Positions 50,745 to 58,999 of a stretch of 64,000 bases of DNA are shown one piece after another. The notes under the pieces were generated by a model. It did no database searches and was not told the origin of the DNA. It was given only the letters and a program-made list of their open reading frames with translations. This stretch comes from Micromonospora coerulea (GTDB lineage Bacteria; Actinomycetota; Actinomycetes; Mycobacteriales; Micromonosporaceae), in NCBI RefSeq assembly GCF_016598485.1, contig NZ_JAEMUW010000011.1, forward strand, positions 1 through 64,000, read 5' to 3'. The first letter of the stretch is position 1. Every line of letters begins with the position of its first letter. The translations under genes and the position numbers were made by a program.

Positions 50745-51646
50745 TGGCAGGCTCTTCGGTCGGGTCGCGGGACGCGGCCGGTGCGGTCGGCCCGGGCGGG
50801 GCGGCGGCGGGCTACCGGCCGTCGGCCACCCTGCCGTTCGCGGCCGAGTTCCGCCGGCAGGCGTCGCGGCGGCGTACCCAGTTGGCGCTCGGGTTCATGG
50901 TGCTGCTGCCGCTGATCATCCTGATCGCGTTCCAGTTCGACTCCGGCGGCGACGACGACAACGGGCGCAACGAGTTCGCCAGCCTGGTCGACCTGGCCAC
51001 CTCGGGCGGGCTCAACTTCACGCTCTTCTCGATCTTCGTGTCGGCGTCGTTCCTGCTGGTCGTGGTGGTGGCCCTGGTCTGCGGGGACACGGTGGCCAGC
51101 GAGGCGAGCTGGGGCAGCCTGCGCTACCTGCTGGCGATCCCGGTGCCCCGGGCCCGGCTGCTCACCGTGAAGCTGCTGGTCGCGCTCGCGTACTCCGGTC
51201 TGGCCCTGCTGCTGCTCGCCGGCACCGCGCTGCTCGCCGGCACCCTGCGGTACGGCTGGTCGCCGTTGCGCAGCCAGGTCTCCGCCGAGCTGGCGCCCGG
51301 CGAGGGGCTGCTGCGGCTGCTGGCCGTGCTCGGCTACCTGGCGATCGTCCTGCTGGTGGTGGCCGGGCTGGCCTTCCTGCTCTCGGTGACCACCGACGCC
51401 GCGCTCGGCGCGGTCGGCGGCGCGGTGCTGCTCTGGATCCTCTCCAGCATCCTGGACCAGATCACCGCGCTCGGCGGCCTGCGCGCCTTCCTGCCGACCC
51501 ACTACAGCAGCGCCTGGTTGGGACTGCTCTCCACGCCGGTGCAGACCGACGACGTGGTGCGCGGCACGATCTCGGCGGTCGGCTACGCGACGCTCTTCTG
51601 GGGGCTGGCCTTCTGGCGCTTCACCCGCAAGGACGTCACGAGCTGA
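50741..51646 (+). CDS. ABC-2-type permease partner of the hydrolase-ATPase fusion
   Basis: A 301-residue membrane protein with six hydrophobic segments: LALGFMVLLPLIILIAFQF, LFSIFVSASFLLVVVVALVC, the coupling segment GDTVASEASWGSLRYLLAIP, VALAYSGLALLLLAGTALLA, LGYLAIVLLVVAGLAFLLS and the last pair. It ends WRFTRKDVTS, as many ABC-2 permeases do. GTG 50741 overlaps the fusion gene's stop (GTGA); ATG 50744 is equally possible. Confidence 0.9.
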   Translation: MMAGSSVGSRDAAGAVGPGGAAAGYRPSATLPFAAEFRRQASRRRTQLALGFMVLLPLIILIAFQFDSGGDDDNGRNEFASLVDLATSGGLNFTLFSIFVSASFLLVVVVALVCGDTVASEASWGSLRYLLAIPVPRARLLTVKLLVALAYSGLALLLLAGTALLAGTLRYGWSPLRSQVSAELAPGEGLLRLLAVLGYLAIVLLVVAGLAFLLSVTTDAALGAVGGAVLLWILSSILDQITALGGLRAFLPTHYSSAWLGLLSTPVQTDDVVRGTISAVGYATLFWGLAFWRFTRKDVTS

Positions 51647-51683
51647 CGACGGTCCCGCTTGATCCACTCCAGGTTCGGCGGGG

Positions 51684-51712
51684 CGGGGTGTCCCGGTCGG
51701 TCCGACACCCCG
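51684..51712. terminator. Bidirectional terminator hairpin
   Basis: CGGGGTGTC pairs perfectly with GACACCCCG across 11 bases. An outer TGATCCAC/GTGGATCA pair (around 51660 and 51730) frames it. It separates the convergent permease and ArsR genes. Confidence 0.7.
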
Positions 51713-51755
51713 ACCTGCCGCACTCCGCGTGGATCAGCGGGTCGGGGCGCGAGGG

Positions 51756-52061
51756 TCAGGAGCGGGCGGGGGCGGTGAGGACCGCGTCGAGCAGACCGGG
51801 GTAGAGGCGGTCGAGTTCCTCGCGGCGCAGCCGGACGTACCGGCTGGTGCCGGCGACCCGGGTCCGGGTCAGGCCGGCCTCGCGGAGCACCTTGAAGTGG
51901 TGGCTCCGGGTGGCCTTGGCGATGCCGAGCTCGATGGTGCCGCAGACGTGCTCGCCGCCGTCGGCCAGGGTCCGCACGATCTTCAGCCGTACGTCGTCGG
52001 CCAGCGCCGCGAGCACGGCGGTGACCGGTACGTCGCGCAGTTCGGGTTCGTGCAGCTCCAT
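51756..52061 (-). CDS. ArsR-family HTH repressor
   Basis: A 101-residue winged-helix regulator: VLAALADDVRLKIVRTLADG, then the recognition region IAKATRSHHFKVLREAGLTR and the wing VAGTSRYVRLRREELDRLYP. The conserved S-H-H-F-K-V-L-R-E-A-G of ArsR proteins is intact. No metal-binding CxC is present, so it may answer to something other than arsenite-type metals. It is divergent from a DMT exporter, and two TTCGA..TCGAA dyads lie between, the expected autoregulated arrangement. Confidence 0.9.
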   Translation of the reverse strand: MELHEPELRDVPVTAVLAALADDVRLKIVRTLADGGEHVCGTIELGIAKATRSHHFKVLREAGLTRTRVAGTSRYVRLRREELDRLYPGLLDAVLTAPARS

Positions 52062-52077
52062 GTGACCAGTGTAACCG

Positions 52078-52099
52078 TTGTTCGACAGTCGTCGAACAA
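52078..52099. promoter_or_regulatory. ArsR-type operator 1
   Basis: TTGTTCGAC-N4-GTCGAACAA, a perfect 9-bp dyad 16 bp upstream of the ArsR start. It would let the repressor control its own gene. Confidence 0.65.
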
Positions 52100-52121
52100 G
52101 CTCCTAGAGTCAGTGCCGTTG

Positions 52122-52139
52122 GTTCGACGATACTCGAAC
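52122..52139. promoter_or_regulatory. ArsR-type operator 2
   Basis: GTTCGA-N6-TCGAAC lies 12 bp upstream of the exporter ATG, shares the TTCGA half-site with operator 1 and sits 40-44 bp from it (centre to centre), which is four helical turns. Confidence 0.6.
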
Positions 52140-52151
52140 ATTGGAGCTGTG

Positions 52152-53150
52152 ATGCGTTCTCGTCACGCCACCTTTCCGCTCTTCGCGGTGCTCAGCTGGG
52201 GCGTCATGTTCCCCGTGCTGGCCAGCGCGCTGACCCGGGTCGACGCGCTGAACCTCACCACCGCCCGGTACGGGCTCGCCGCCGCCGTGCTGCTCGCCCT
52301 GCTGCTGGTCCGGGAGGGCGGCGGCGCCCTGCGGGCCGGTGGGCGGGCGGTCGAGCTGGTCGTGCTCGGCGTGCTCGGCTTCGCCGGGTTCAACGTGCTG
52401 ACCAACCTGGCGCTCGGGCATGCCGCCCCGCAGCAGATCGCCCTCTTCGTCGCCACCACCCCGCTGGTCACCCAGCTGGTCCGCTGGGCGCGGGACGGCG
52501 TACGCCCCCGGCCGGTGCTGCTCGGCTTCTCGCTGCTCGCCCTCGTCGGCGTCGGCCTGGTGATCACCCGGGGCCGGCTCGACGGGCTGGGCCAGTTCGG
52601 CGTCGGCGGGCTGCTGATGATCGGTGCGGTGCTCGGCTGGGCGGTCTACACCCACGGCGCGAGCCGGTTCACCGACTGGTCACCGCTGCGCTACACCACC
52701 CTGACGGCGGTGGCCGGCACGGCGGCCATGCTGGCCGCCAGCCTCACCGCCGACCTCGCCGGCTGGCAGCACCTGCCGGCCGCCGCCGACCTCGGTGCGG
52801 TCGCCCCGCAGCTCGCGTACGCCGTGATCGTCGCCGCCGTCCTCGCGGTGCTCGCCTGGAACACCGGGGTGCAGCGGCTCGGCGCGGCCGACGCCGCCCT
52901 CTTCATGAACCTGGTCCCGGTGACCACCTTCGTGGTGCAGACCGTGCGCGGCTACCGGCCCGGTGCGGTGGAGCTGGCCGGCGCGGCCCTGACCATCGCC
53001 GCCCTGGTCGCCGCCAACCTGCTCACCCGCGCACGGCCCGCCCCCGGCGGCGCGGCGGCCCGCACCGGTGCGCCCGCCGCCACCCCCGTGCCGTTCGCCG
53101 TCACCGACCGACCGGCGGTCACCGACCCGATCGCCGTGGTCGCGCGCTGA
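52152..53150 (+). CDS. EamA/DMT-superfamily exporter
   Basis: A 332-residue protein with ten membrane helices in two EamA repeats. The first starts FPLFAVLSWGVMFPVLASAL and holds the typical N-L-T-T-A-R-Y-G motif after helix 2; the second starts GLLMIGAVLGWAVYTHGASR. The C-terminal 35 residues are Pro/Ala-rich. DMT proteins export amino acids, purines or drugs. Its control by the divergent ArsR-type repressor suggests efflux of a molecule that the repressor senses. ATG follows TTGGAGCTGTG. Confidence 0.88.
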   Translation: MRSRHATFPLFAVLSWGVMFPVLASALTRVDALNLTTARYGLAAAVLLALLLVREGGGALRAGGRAVELVVLGVLGFAGFNVLTNLALGHAAPQQIALFVATTPLVTQLVRWARDGVRPRPVLLGFSLLALVGVGLVITRGRLDGLGQFGVGGLLMIGAVLGWAVYTHGASRFTDWSPLRYTTLTAVAGTAAMLAASLTADLAGWQHLPAAADLGAVAPQLAYAVIVAAVLAVLAWNTGVQRLGAADAALFMNLVPVTTFVVQTVRGYRPGAVELAGAALTIAALVAANLLTRARPAPGGAAARTGAPAATPVPFAVTDRPAVTDPIAVVAR

Positions 53151-53161
53151 GCTGAGCACTT

Positions 53162-53215
53162 GGGGTGGGGGGTGGGGGTTCATAGCGTGGGAAGTGGGGG
53201 CGGTGGGGGCGGCGG
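53162..53215 (+). other. G-run cluster upstream of the riboswitch
   Basis: Runs of four to six G separated by single T, then further GGG and GGGGG groups to 53215. At least two G-quadruplex patterns are possible. It fills most of the spacer between the exporter and the SAM riboswitch. Confidence 0.5.
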
Positions 53216-53247
53216 GATTGCTTAGACTTGGCGGCACAACTGAATAC

Positions 53248-53377
53248 CTCATCCAGAGGGGCTGAGGGATACGGCCCGACGACGCCCCGGCAACCACCCG
53301 CGCGCTCGATGACGAGCGAGGAGCGGGCAGGTGCCAATTCCGTCCCCGCCGCAGGGTGCGATGCGGGGAAAGATGAG
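53248..53377 (+). promoter_or_regulatory. SAM-I (S-box) riboswitch upstream of threonine synthase
   Basis: The aptamer shows the S-box landmarks in order: P1 5' strand CTCATC (53248-53253), AGAGGGGCTGAGGGATACGG, CCCGGCAACC, GGTGCCAATTCC and the P1 3' strand GATGAG (53372-53377) preceded by GGGGAAA. The ribosome site AGAGG (53376-53380) touches the P1 3' strand and a GAGG-N4-CCTC mini-hairpin (53377-53388). So SAM binding could hide the ribosome site. TAGACT at 53223-53228 is a fitting -10 box. Confidence 0.92.
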
Positions 53378-53391
53378 AGGAACTCCTCGAC

Positions 53392-54681
53392 ATGACGTCG
53401 ACGCTTCCCGCCGCCACCGGCATCGACACCACCCTCAGCCCGGCCCGCGCCCTGGTCTGCCGCGCCTGCCTCGCGCGCTACCCGCTCGCGGCGCAGCACG
53501 CCTGCTACGAGTGTTTCGGCCCGCTGGAGGTCGACTACGACGCCGCCGCGCTCGCCACCGTCACCCGGGAGCAGATCGAGGCCGGCCCGAAGAACCTCTG
53601 GCGGTACGCCGCGCTCCTCCCCGCCGGCCAGGATCCGGCCACCCGGGTGACCGTGGACCCCGGGCTCACCCCGCTGGTCGCCGCCCCGCACCTCGCCGCC
53701 GAGCTGGGCATCACCGCCCCGCTCTGGGTCAAGGACGACAGCGCCAACCCGACCCACTCGTTCAAGGACCGGGTGGTGTCGGTGGCGCTGACCGCGGCCC
53801 GGGCGCTCGGCTTCACCCGGTACGCCTGCGCCTCCACCGGCAACCTGGCCAACTCGGTCGCCGCGCACGCCGCCCGGGCCGGGGCGCCGTCGGTGGTCTT
53901 CATCCCCAGCGACCTGGAGCAGGGCAAGGTGGTGACCACGGCCGTCTACGGCGGCGAGCTGGTCGCCATCGACGGCTCGTACGACGATGTGAACCGGCTC
54001 TGCGGCGAGCTGGTGGAGACCGACGAGTTCGAGGACACCGCGTTCGTCAACGTGAACGTCCGGCCGTACTACGCCGAGGGCTCCAAGACCCTGGGGTACG
54101 AGGTGGCCGAGCAGCTCGGCTGGCGGATCCCGGCGCAGGTGGTCATCCCGATGGCCTCCGGCGAGCTGCTCACCAAGATCGACAAGGCGTTCTCGGAGCT
54201 GGTGGAGATCGGCCTGGTCGAGGCGCCGGCCGGCGGCTGGAAGGTCTTCGGCGCCCAGTCGGCCGGCTGCAACCCGATCGCCACCGCGCTGCACGCCGAC
54301 CGCGACACCATCACCCCGGTCAAGCCGACCGGCATCGCCAAGTCGCTCAACATCGGTGACCCGGCCGCCGGCCTGTACGCCCTCGAAGCCGTCCGTCGTA
54401 CCGGCGGCTGGATGGAGTACGCCGACGACGACGAGATCCGCGCCGGCATCCGGCTGCTCGCTCGGACCACCGGCGTGTTCGCCGAGACGGCGGGTGGGGT
54501 GACCGTGGCGGTGCTGCGCAAGCTGGTCGAGTCCGGCCGGCTGGACCCGGCGGCGGAGACCGTCGTCTTCAACACCGGCGAGGGCCTGAAGACGATCGAC
54601 GCCGTCGCCGGCGAGGTCGGCCCCACCCACCGGATCAAGCCTTCCCTGCGCGCCGCCCGCGACGCCGGCCTCCTCGGCTGA
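53392..54681 (+). CDS. thrC: Threonine synthase
   Basis: This PLP enzyme turns O-phosphohomoserine into threonine. The 429-residue protein begins with a Cys cluster (CRACLARYPLAAQHACYECF, two CxxC) as in the longer bacterial form. PLP lysine is in NPTHSFKDRVVSVALTAARA; the phosphate loop is ASTGNLANSVAAHAARAG; SAGCNPIATAL and FNTGEGLKTIDAVAG follow later. O-phosphohomoserine stands at the threonine/methionine branch point, which explains a SAM-sensing leader. The downstream order paaN, csp, groEL resembles the conserved actinobacterial arrangement. Confidence 0.95.
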   Translation: MTSTLPAATGIDTTLSPARALVCRACLARYPLAAQHACYECFGPLEVDYDAAALATVTREQIEAGPKNLWRYAALLPAGQDPATRVTVDPGLTPLVAAPHLAAELGITAPLWVKDDSANPTHSFKDRVVSVALTAARALGFTRYACASTGNLANSVAAHAARAGAPSVVFIPSDLEQGKVVTTAVYGGELVAIDGSYDDVNRLCGELVETDEFEDTAFVNVNVRPYYAEGSKTLGYEVAEQLGWRIPAQVVIPMASGELLTKIDKAFSELVEIGLVEAPAGGWKVFGAQSAGCNPIATALHADRDTITPVKPTGIAKSLNIGDPAAGLYALEAVRRTGGWMEYADDDEIRAGIRLLARTTGVFAETAGGVTVAVLRKLVESGRLDPAAETVVFNTGEGLKTIDAVAGEVGPTHRIKPSLRAARDAGLLG

Positions 54682-55024
54682 CCGACCCGCGCCCTCCGCC
54701 GGGCCCGCCCCGCTCCCACGTCGCCGAACCGGGCGCGGGCAGGGCCGGTCGGGGGACGGCGGATCGCCCGGACGGGGGATCGGGCGGATCCGTGGGGTAA
54801 CTGGCTTTTCGCTGTGAGTACGGAAAACCCGCCGCTAAGGACTTGACGACAGGTTTCGGACGGCGCAAGATGCTCCGTGCGGGAGGGCGTTTCGCCGGAG
54901 ACTTTCCAAGTTCTTACGACCCAGCGCCGAAGGCGTTGTGCGATCGTCCCTCCCGACCAACGTCGCCTTTGGGGCCAGCGAAATTCGCTGGCCCCGATCG
55001 CGTTCCGGGCGCACCCTCGTCGAC
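54682..55024. other. 343-bp intergenic region with a promoter
   Basis: No gene supported. It holds the -35/-10 pair listed below and, after it, a leader of about 146 bases ahead of the acetyltransferase gene. The leader has no recognised structure. Confidence 0.5.
54843..54871 (+). promoter_or_regulatory. Housekeeping-type promoter
   Basis: TTGACG, 17 bases, CAAGAT. This is the closest match to the vegetative consensus in the window and would drive the gene starting at 55025. Confidence 0.5.
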
Positions 55025-56044
55025 ATGGGCATCACGATCGCGCCGTTCGACGCCGCCGACCCGGCCGCGATCGACGAGGCGTACCGGATCGGCGCGGCGG
55101 CCAACGAGGCCGATCTCCCCGACTTTCCGCCGTTCTGCCGGCAGCGCTTCCACGCCGCGGTCGGGCACCCGATGCCGGGCAACTCGCCGCGCTGGGCGCT
55201 GGCCCGGCTGGACGGCGTGCCGGCCGGCTACCTGGGGCTGGACCTGCCGCAGCTCGACAACACCGACAACGCCACCGTCGACCTGGTCGTGCACCCGGCG
55301 TACCGGCGGCGCGGCGTCGGCCGGGCGCTGCACGAGCACTGCCTGCGGCTGCTCGGTGAGCACGGCCGCAAGCGGGTGATGGGGATGGCGGTCTCGGCGC
55401 TGCCCGGGGGGATCGCCCGGCCGGACGTGGGCGGCGCCTTCGCCGCCGCGATGGGCGCCCGCCCGGTGCTCGCGGAGGTGCGCCGCCGGCTGGCGACCGA
55501 CGGGGTCGACCACGTCGCGCTCGACACGCTGACCGCCGACGCCCGGGCGCACGCCACCGGCTACCGCTTCGTCCGCTGGCAGGGCGACACCCCGGAGGAG
55601 TACGCCGCCGACGTGGCCTACCTCGACGGCCGGCTGATGACCGACGCGCCCCTCGGCGACCTGGAGTGGGAGCCGGAGCGGGTCGACGTCGCGCGGCTGC
55701 GGGGCACCGAACGGGCGTTGGACGCCCGGGGCCGCTGCCGCTACCACCACGCGGCCGTGCACGAGGCGACCGGCCGGGTGGTCGCCTGGACCCTGATCGA
55801 CCGCGGTCCGAGCGCCGACTGGCACGCCTTCCAGCAGATCACCATCGTCGATCCGGCGCACCGGGGGCACCGGCTCGGCCTGTTCACCAAGGCGGCGAAC
55901 CTGCGCTGGGTGCTGCACCACGAGCCGGCGCTGCGGGCGATCGACACCTGGAACGCCGCCGAGAACCGGCACATGATCACGATCAACGAGCAGCTCGGCT
56001 TCCGCCCGGTGGATGCCTGGACGGACTGGCAGCTCACCCTCTGA
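55025..56044 (+). CDS. Double-GNAT acetyltransferase (mycothiol-synthase-like plan)
   Basis: A 339-residue protein with two GNAT modules. The first (about residues 1-160) has VDLVVHPAYRRRGVGRALHE with the acetyl-CoA loop intact. The second (about 180-339) has ITIVDPAHRGHRLGLFTKAA, also a fairly intact loop, and TWNAAENRHMITINEQLGFR as motif B. Mycothiol synthase and several antibiotic-resistance acetyltransferases share this plan; the N-terminal sequence differs from true MshD. The acceptor is unknown. ATG 55025 was chosen at the start of the domain. Confidence 0.85.
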   Translation: MGITIAPFDAADPAAIDEAYRIGAAANEADLPDFPPFCRQRFHAAVGHPMPGNSPRWALARLDGVPAGYLGLDLPQLDNTDNATVDLVVHPAYRRRGVGRALHEHCLRLLGEHGRKRVMGMAVSALPGGIARPDVGGAFAAAMGARPVLAEVRRRLATDGVDHVALDTLTADARAHATGYRFVRWQGDTPEEYAADVAYLDGRLMTDAPLGDLEWEPERVDVARLRGTERALDARGRCRYHHAAVHEATGRVVAWTLIDRGPSADWHAFQQITIVDPAHRGHRLGLFTKAANLRWVLHHEPALRAIDTWNAAENRHMITINEQLGFRPVDAWTDWQLTL

Positions 56045-56215
56045 CCGCGCCGGGTCCGGCGGCGTCGAGCCGCCGGGCCAGCTCGGCACCGCCCGGTGGA
56101 AGTCCTCGTCCCCGCTGAACCGGTGCCCGTGCCGGGGCGATTGAGTGGCAGCTGACGATCAACCTTGTGACAAGCCCCTACTGATCGCGGCGGCTCCTGT
56201 TGCATGATGGCGGGC

Positions 56216-57889
56216 ATGACGGAGACCCCGCACCCCCTGTACGACAGGCACGCCGACACCCTCAACCGCGCGCTGACCGCGATCACGGAGCGGGGATACT
56301 GGTCGGCCTATCCCGAGTCACCCAGCCCCCGGCTGTACGGCGAGACCGCCGCCGCCGACGGTAAGGCCGCCTTCGAGGCGTACCTGAACGGCGACTTCCC
56401 CCTGGACCAGCCCGGTGACGGCGAGACCGTGGCCACCGAGGCCAGCCCGTTCGGGCTGGCGCTGAACGTGCGCTACCCGCACGCCGGGGCCGACCAGCTG
56501 GTGACCGCCGCCTCCGCCGCCCTGCCGGCCTGGCGCGACGCCGGCCCGCAGACCCGGGCGGGGGTCTGCCTGGAGATCCTGGACCGGCTGCACAAGCACA
56601 TCTTCGAGCTGGCCAACGCGGTGCAGTTCACCAGCGGGCAGGCCTTCGTGATGGCCTTCCAGGCCGGTGGCGCGCACGCGCTGGACCGCGCGCTGGAGGC
56701 CGTGGCCTACGCGTACGCGGAGATGACCCGGCACCCGGGGACGGCCGGCTGGGAGAAGGCCGCCGGCAAGGGCGACCCGCTGCGGATGACCAAGACCTTC
56801 CACGTGGTGCCGCGCGGCGTGGCGCTGGTGATCGGCTGCAACACCTTCCCGACCTGGAACTCGTACCCGGGGCTGTTCGCCTCGCTGGTCACCGGCAACC
56901 CGGTGGTGGTCAAGCCGCACCCGCGGGCCGTGCTGCCCCTGGCGATCACGGTGAAGTACGCCCGTGAGGTTCTCGCCGAGGCCGGCTTCGACCCGAACCT
57001 GGTGCTGCTCGCCCCCGAGGCCCCCGGCGAGAAGCTCGCCTCCACCCTGGCCCTGCACCCGGCCGTGCGGATCGTCGACTTCACCGGTTCCACCGAGTAC
57101 GGCGACTGGCTGGAGGCGAACGCCCGGCAGGCCGCCGTCTACAGCGAGAAGGCCGGCCTGAACACGGTGGTGATCGACTCCACCGACGACTTCGCCGGCC
57201 TGTGCCGCAACCTGGGCTTCACGCTGACCCTGTACAGCGGCCAGATGTGCACCACCTCGCAGAACCTGCTGATCCCCCGCGACGGCATCGAGACCGACCA
57301 GGGGCACAAGAGCTTCGACGAGGTGGCCGCCGGGATCGCGGGCGCGGTCGGCAAGCTCACCGCCGACCCGGCCCGGGGCGTCGAGCTGACCGGCGCGATC
57401 GTCAACGACGGCGTGCTGGAGCGCCTCGACGAGGTCACCAAGGTGGGTGAGCCGGTGCTGGAGTCGCGGACCGTCGAGCACCCGGCGTTCCCCGGCGCGG
57501 TGGTCCGGACGCCGACCATCGTCAAGCTGGCCGCCGACGACACCGCGACCTACTCGCGGGAGTGGTTCGGGCCGATCTCGTTCGCCATCGCGACCGACTC
57601 GACGGCGCACAGCCTGGAGATCCTGCGCACCACGGTGGGGGAGAAGGGCGCGCTGACCGCCGGCGTCTACTCCACCGACGAGGCGGTGCTGGACGCGGCC
57701 GAGGCGGCGGCGATCGACGCCGGCGTGCACCTGTCCTGCAACCTGACCGGCGGCGTCTTCGTCAACCAGTCCGCGGCGTTCTCCGACTTCCACGGCAGCG
57801 GCGCCAACCCGGCCGCCAACTCCGCGCTGACCGACGGCGCGTACGTGGCGAACCGGTTCCGGATCGTGCAGAGCCGCCGGCACGCCTGA
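56216..57889 (+). CDS. paaN: Aldehyde-dehydrogenase-family PaaN
   Basis: A 557-residue protein of the PaaN family in the aldehyde dehydrogenase superfamily, linked to phenylacetyl-CoA ring-cleavage (oxidation of the open-chain aldehyde). Seen are HPLYDRHADTLNRALTAITE and RGYWSAYPESPSPRLYGE at the N-terminus, which mark PaaN. The NAD region VIGCNTFPTWNSYPGLFASL, the general-base segment YSEKAGLNTVVID, and catalytic Cys in YSGQMCTTSQN follow. No other paa gene is present in the window. The start could also be ATG 56204; no ribosome site is clear, and CATGAT lies seven bases before 56216. Confidence 0.9.
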   Translation: MTETPHPLYDRHADTLNRALTAITERGYWSAYPESPSPRLYGETAAADGKAAFEAYLNGDFPLDQPGDGETVATEASPFGLALNVRYPHAGADQLVTAASAALPAWRDAGPQTRAGVCLEILDRLHKHIFELANAVQFTSGQAFVMAFQAGGAHALDRALEAVAYAYAEMTRHPGTAGWEKAAGKGDPLRMTKTFHVVPRGVALVIGCNTFPTWNSYPGLFASLVTGNPVVVKPHPRAVLPLAITVKYAREVLAEAGFDPNLVLLAPEAPGEKLASTLALHPAVRIVDFTGSTEYGDWLEANARQAAVYSEKAGLNTVVIDSTDDFAGLCRNLGFTLTLYSGQMCTTSQNLLIPRDGIETDQGHKSFDEVAAGIAGAVGKLTADPARGVELTGAIVNDGVLERLDEVTKVGEPVLESRTVEHPAFPGAVVRTPTIVKLAADDTATYSREWFGPISFAIATDSTAHSLEILRTTVGEKGALTAGVYSTDEAVLDAAEAAAIDAGVHLSCNLTGGVFVNQSAAFSDFHGSGANPAANSALTDGAYVANRFRIVQSRRHA

Positions 57890-57897
57890 CCGGGCGG

Positions 57898-57929
57898 GAC
57901 GGGCCCCTGCCCGACGGGAGGGGCCCGTC
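57898..57929. terminator. Bidirectional terminator hairpin
   Basis: GACGGGCCCCT pairs perfectly with AGGGGCCCGTC over a 10-base loop in the 43-bp gap between the convergent paaN and acetyltransferase genes. Confidence 0.8.
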
Positions 57930-57932
57930 CGC

Positions 57933-58463
57933 TCAGGCCGGGCGGCGCATCTGGAGTTCGCGCAGGGTCGGGATCTTCGGGTGCGGCACCCGGACCCCCG
58001 TGTCCACGAAGCCCAGCTTCTGGTAGGCCCGGCAGGCGCGGTCGTTGCCGACCACCACCTCCAGCATCAGCTCCGGCCGGCCGCACGCGCGGGACCAGGC
58101 CGCCACCTCGTCGACCAGGTGGGCGAGGAGTCCGCTGCCCCGCCAGGCCGGGGTGAGGTACACGGCGTAGATGACGGTGAGGCCGGGCTCGTCCGGGGCG
58201 GCCGTACCGCCGGCGTGGCCGACGAACCGGCCACCGGGGTCGGCGACGAACTGCGCCGTCGCGGTGCCGCGCGACACCGCGGCGATCCGGGCCGCGTAGT
58301 CGGCGTGCGGGCGGGCGGCGGCCTCCGCGACGGTCTCCAGGAAGGCCAGCGGCGCGTCGGCCAGCATCTCCAGCCGCAGTGCCCGCATCCGGGCGGCGTC
58401 CGGCGGGCGGACCCGGCGGACGGTGGCCCTCCGGGTGGCGGTCGTGGTCGGCGCGGTCGTCAT
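57933..58463 (-). CDS. GNAT-family N-acetyltransferase
   Basis: A 176-residue single-domain acetyltransferase: VRRVRPPDAARMRALRLEML, then VIYAVYLTPAWRGSGLLAHL with the acetyl-CoA loop, and ELMLEVVVGNDRACRAYQKL ending GFVDTGVRVPHP. The pattern fits the RimI-like group. ATG 58463 has no ribosome site but lies just after a TATGCAT element, so it may be leaderless. Substrate unknown. Confidence 0.87.
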   Translation of the reverse strand: MTTAPTTTATRRATVRRVRPPDAARMRALRLEMLADAPLAFLETVAEAAARPHADYAARIAAVSRGTATAQFVADPGGRFVGHAGGTAAPDEPGLTVIYAVYLTPAWRGSGLLAHLVDEVAAWSRACGRPELMLEVVVGNDRACRAYQKLGFVDTGVRVPHPKIPTLRELQMRRPA

Positions 58464-58686
58464 GTGGCATGCATACCGGAGGGACGAACGTCCATGTCGC
58501 GCCGGGGCCGATCCCGCCCGGAATGCGCCCGATTTGTGGTCGTGCGCCGCCGTCACGCCTCGTGTAGCGTGCGATTTCGGTCACCGATTCAGCGGCCGTC
58601 GCCGATCGCCGGAACGGTGTCGCGGGCGCGGGCGCGGCCCGTGTCCCGGGGGTTGAGGAACGCCGCGCAGAGTGAGGAAGTGCACC

Positions 58687-58890
58687 GTGGCACAGGGCAC
58701 CGTGAAGTGGTTCAACGCCGAAAAGGGCTACGGCTTCATCGCCGTCGACGGCGGGCAGGACGTCTTCGTCCACTTCTCCGCGATCGAGATGGACGGCTAC
58801 AAGGCGCTGGACGACGGCCAGCGGGTCGAGTTCGAGATCGCCCAGGGTCAGAAGGGCCCGCAGGCCGAGCGCGTCCGCGTCGTCGCCTGA
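58687..58890 (+). CDS. Cold-shock protein (CspA family)
   Basis: A 67-residue single cold-shock domain: [20 protein letters not shown] with RNP1 KGYGFI, then [20 protein letters not shown] with RNP2 VFVHF, and the end [13 protein letters not shown]. It binds single-stranded nucleic acid as an RNA chaperone. The GTG is preceded by GTGAGGAAGTGCACC. The 223-bp spacer upstream may hold a long cold-shock leader but no landmark was found. Neighbouring groEL and paaN follow the actinobacterial order. Confidence 0.93.
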   Translation: MAQGTVKWFNAEKGYGFIAVDGGQDVFVHFSAIEMDGYKALDDGQRVEFEIAQGQKGPQAERVRVVA

Positions 58891-58999
58891 GCCGGCGCGG
58901 CCCGTCCGGCGGCGTCTCCAGCCCGACCAGGGGCTGCGGTGCGGACGTGCACCGGGGAAGATCATGAGCCGTTCCAGCCATCGCCGCTGAGGAGGGTTC

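Noticed and set aside
56216-57889. Phenylacetate degradation cluster
   Set aside because: Only paaN is present; none of the paaABCDE or paaK genes is nearby.
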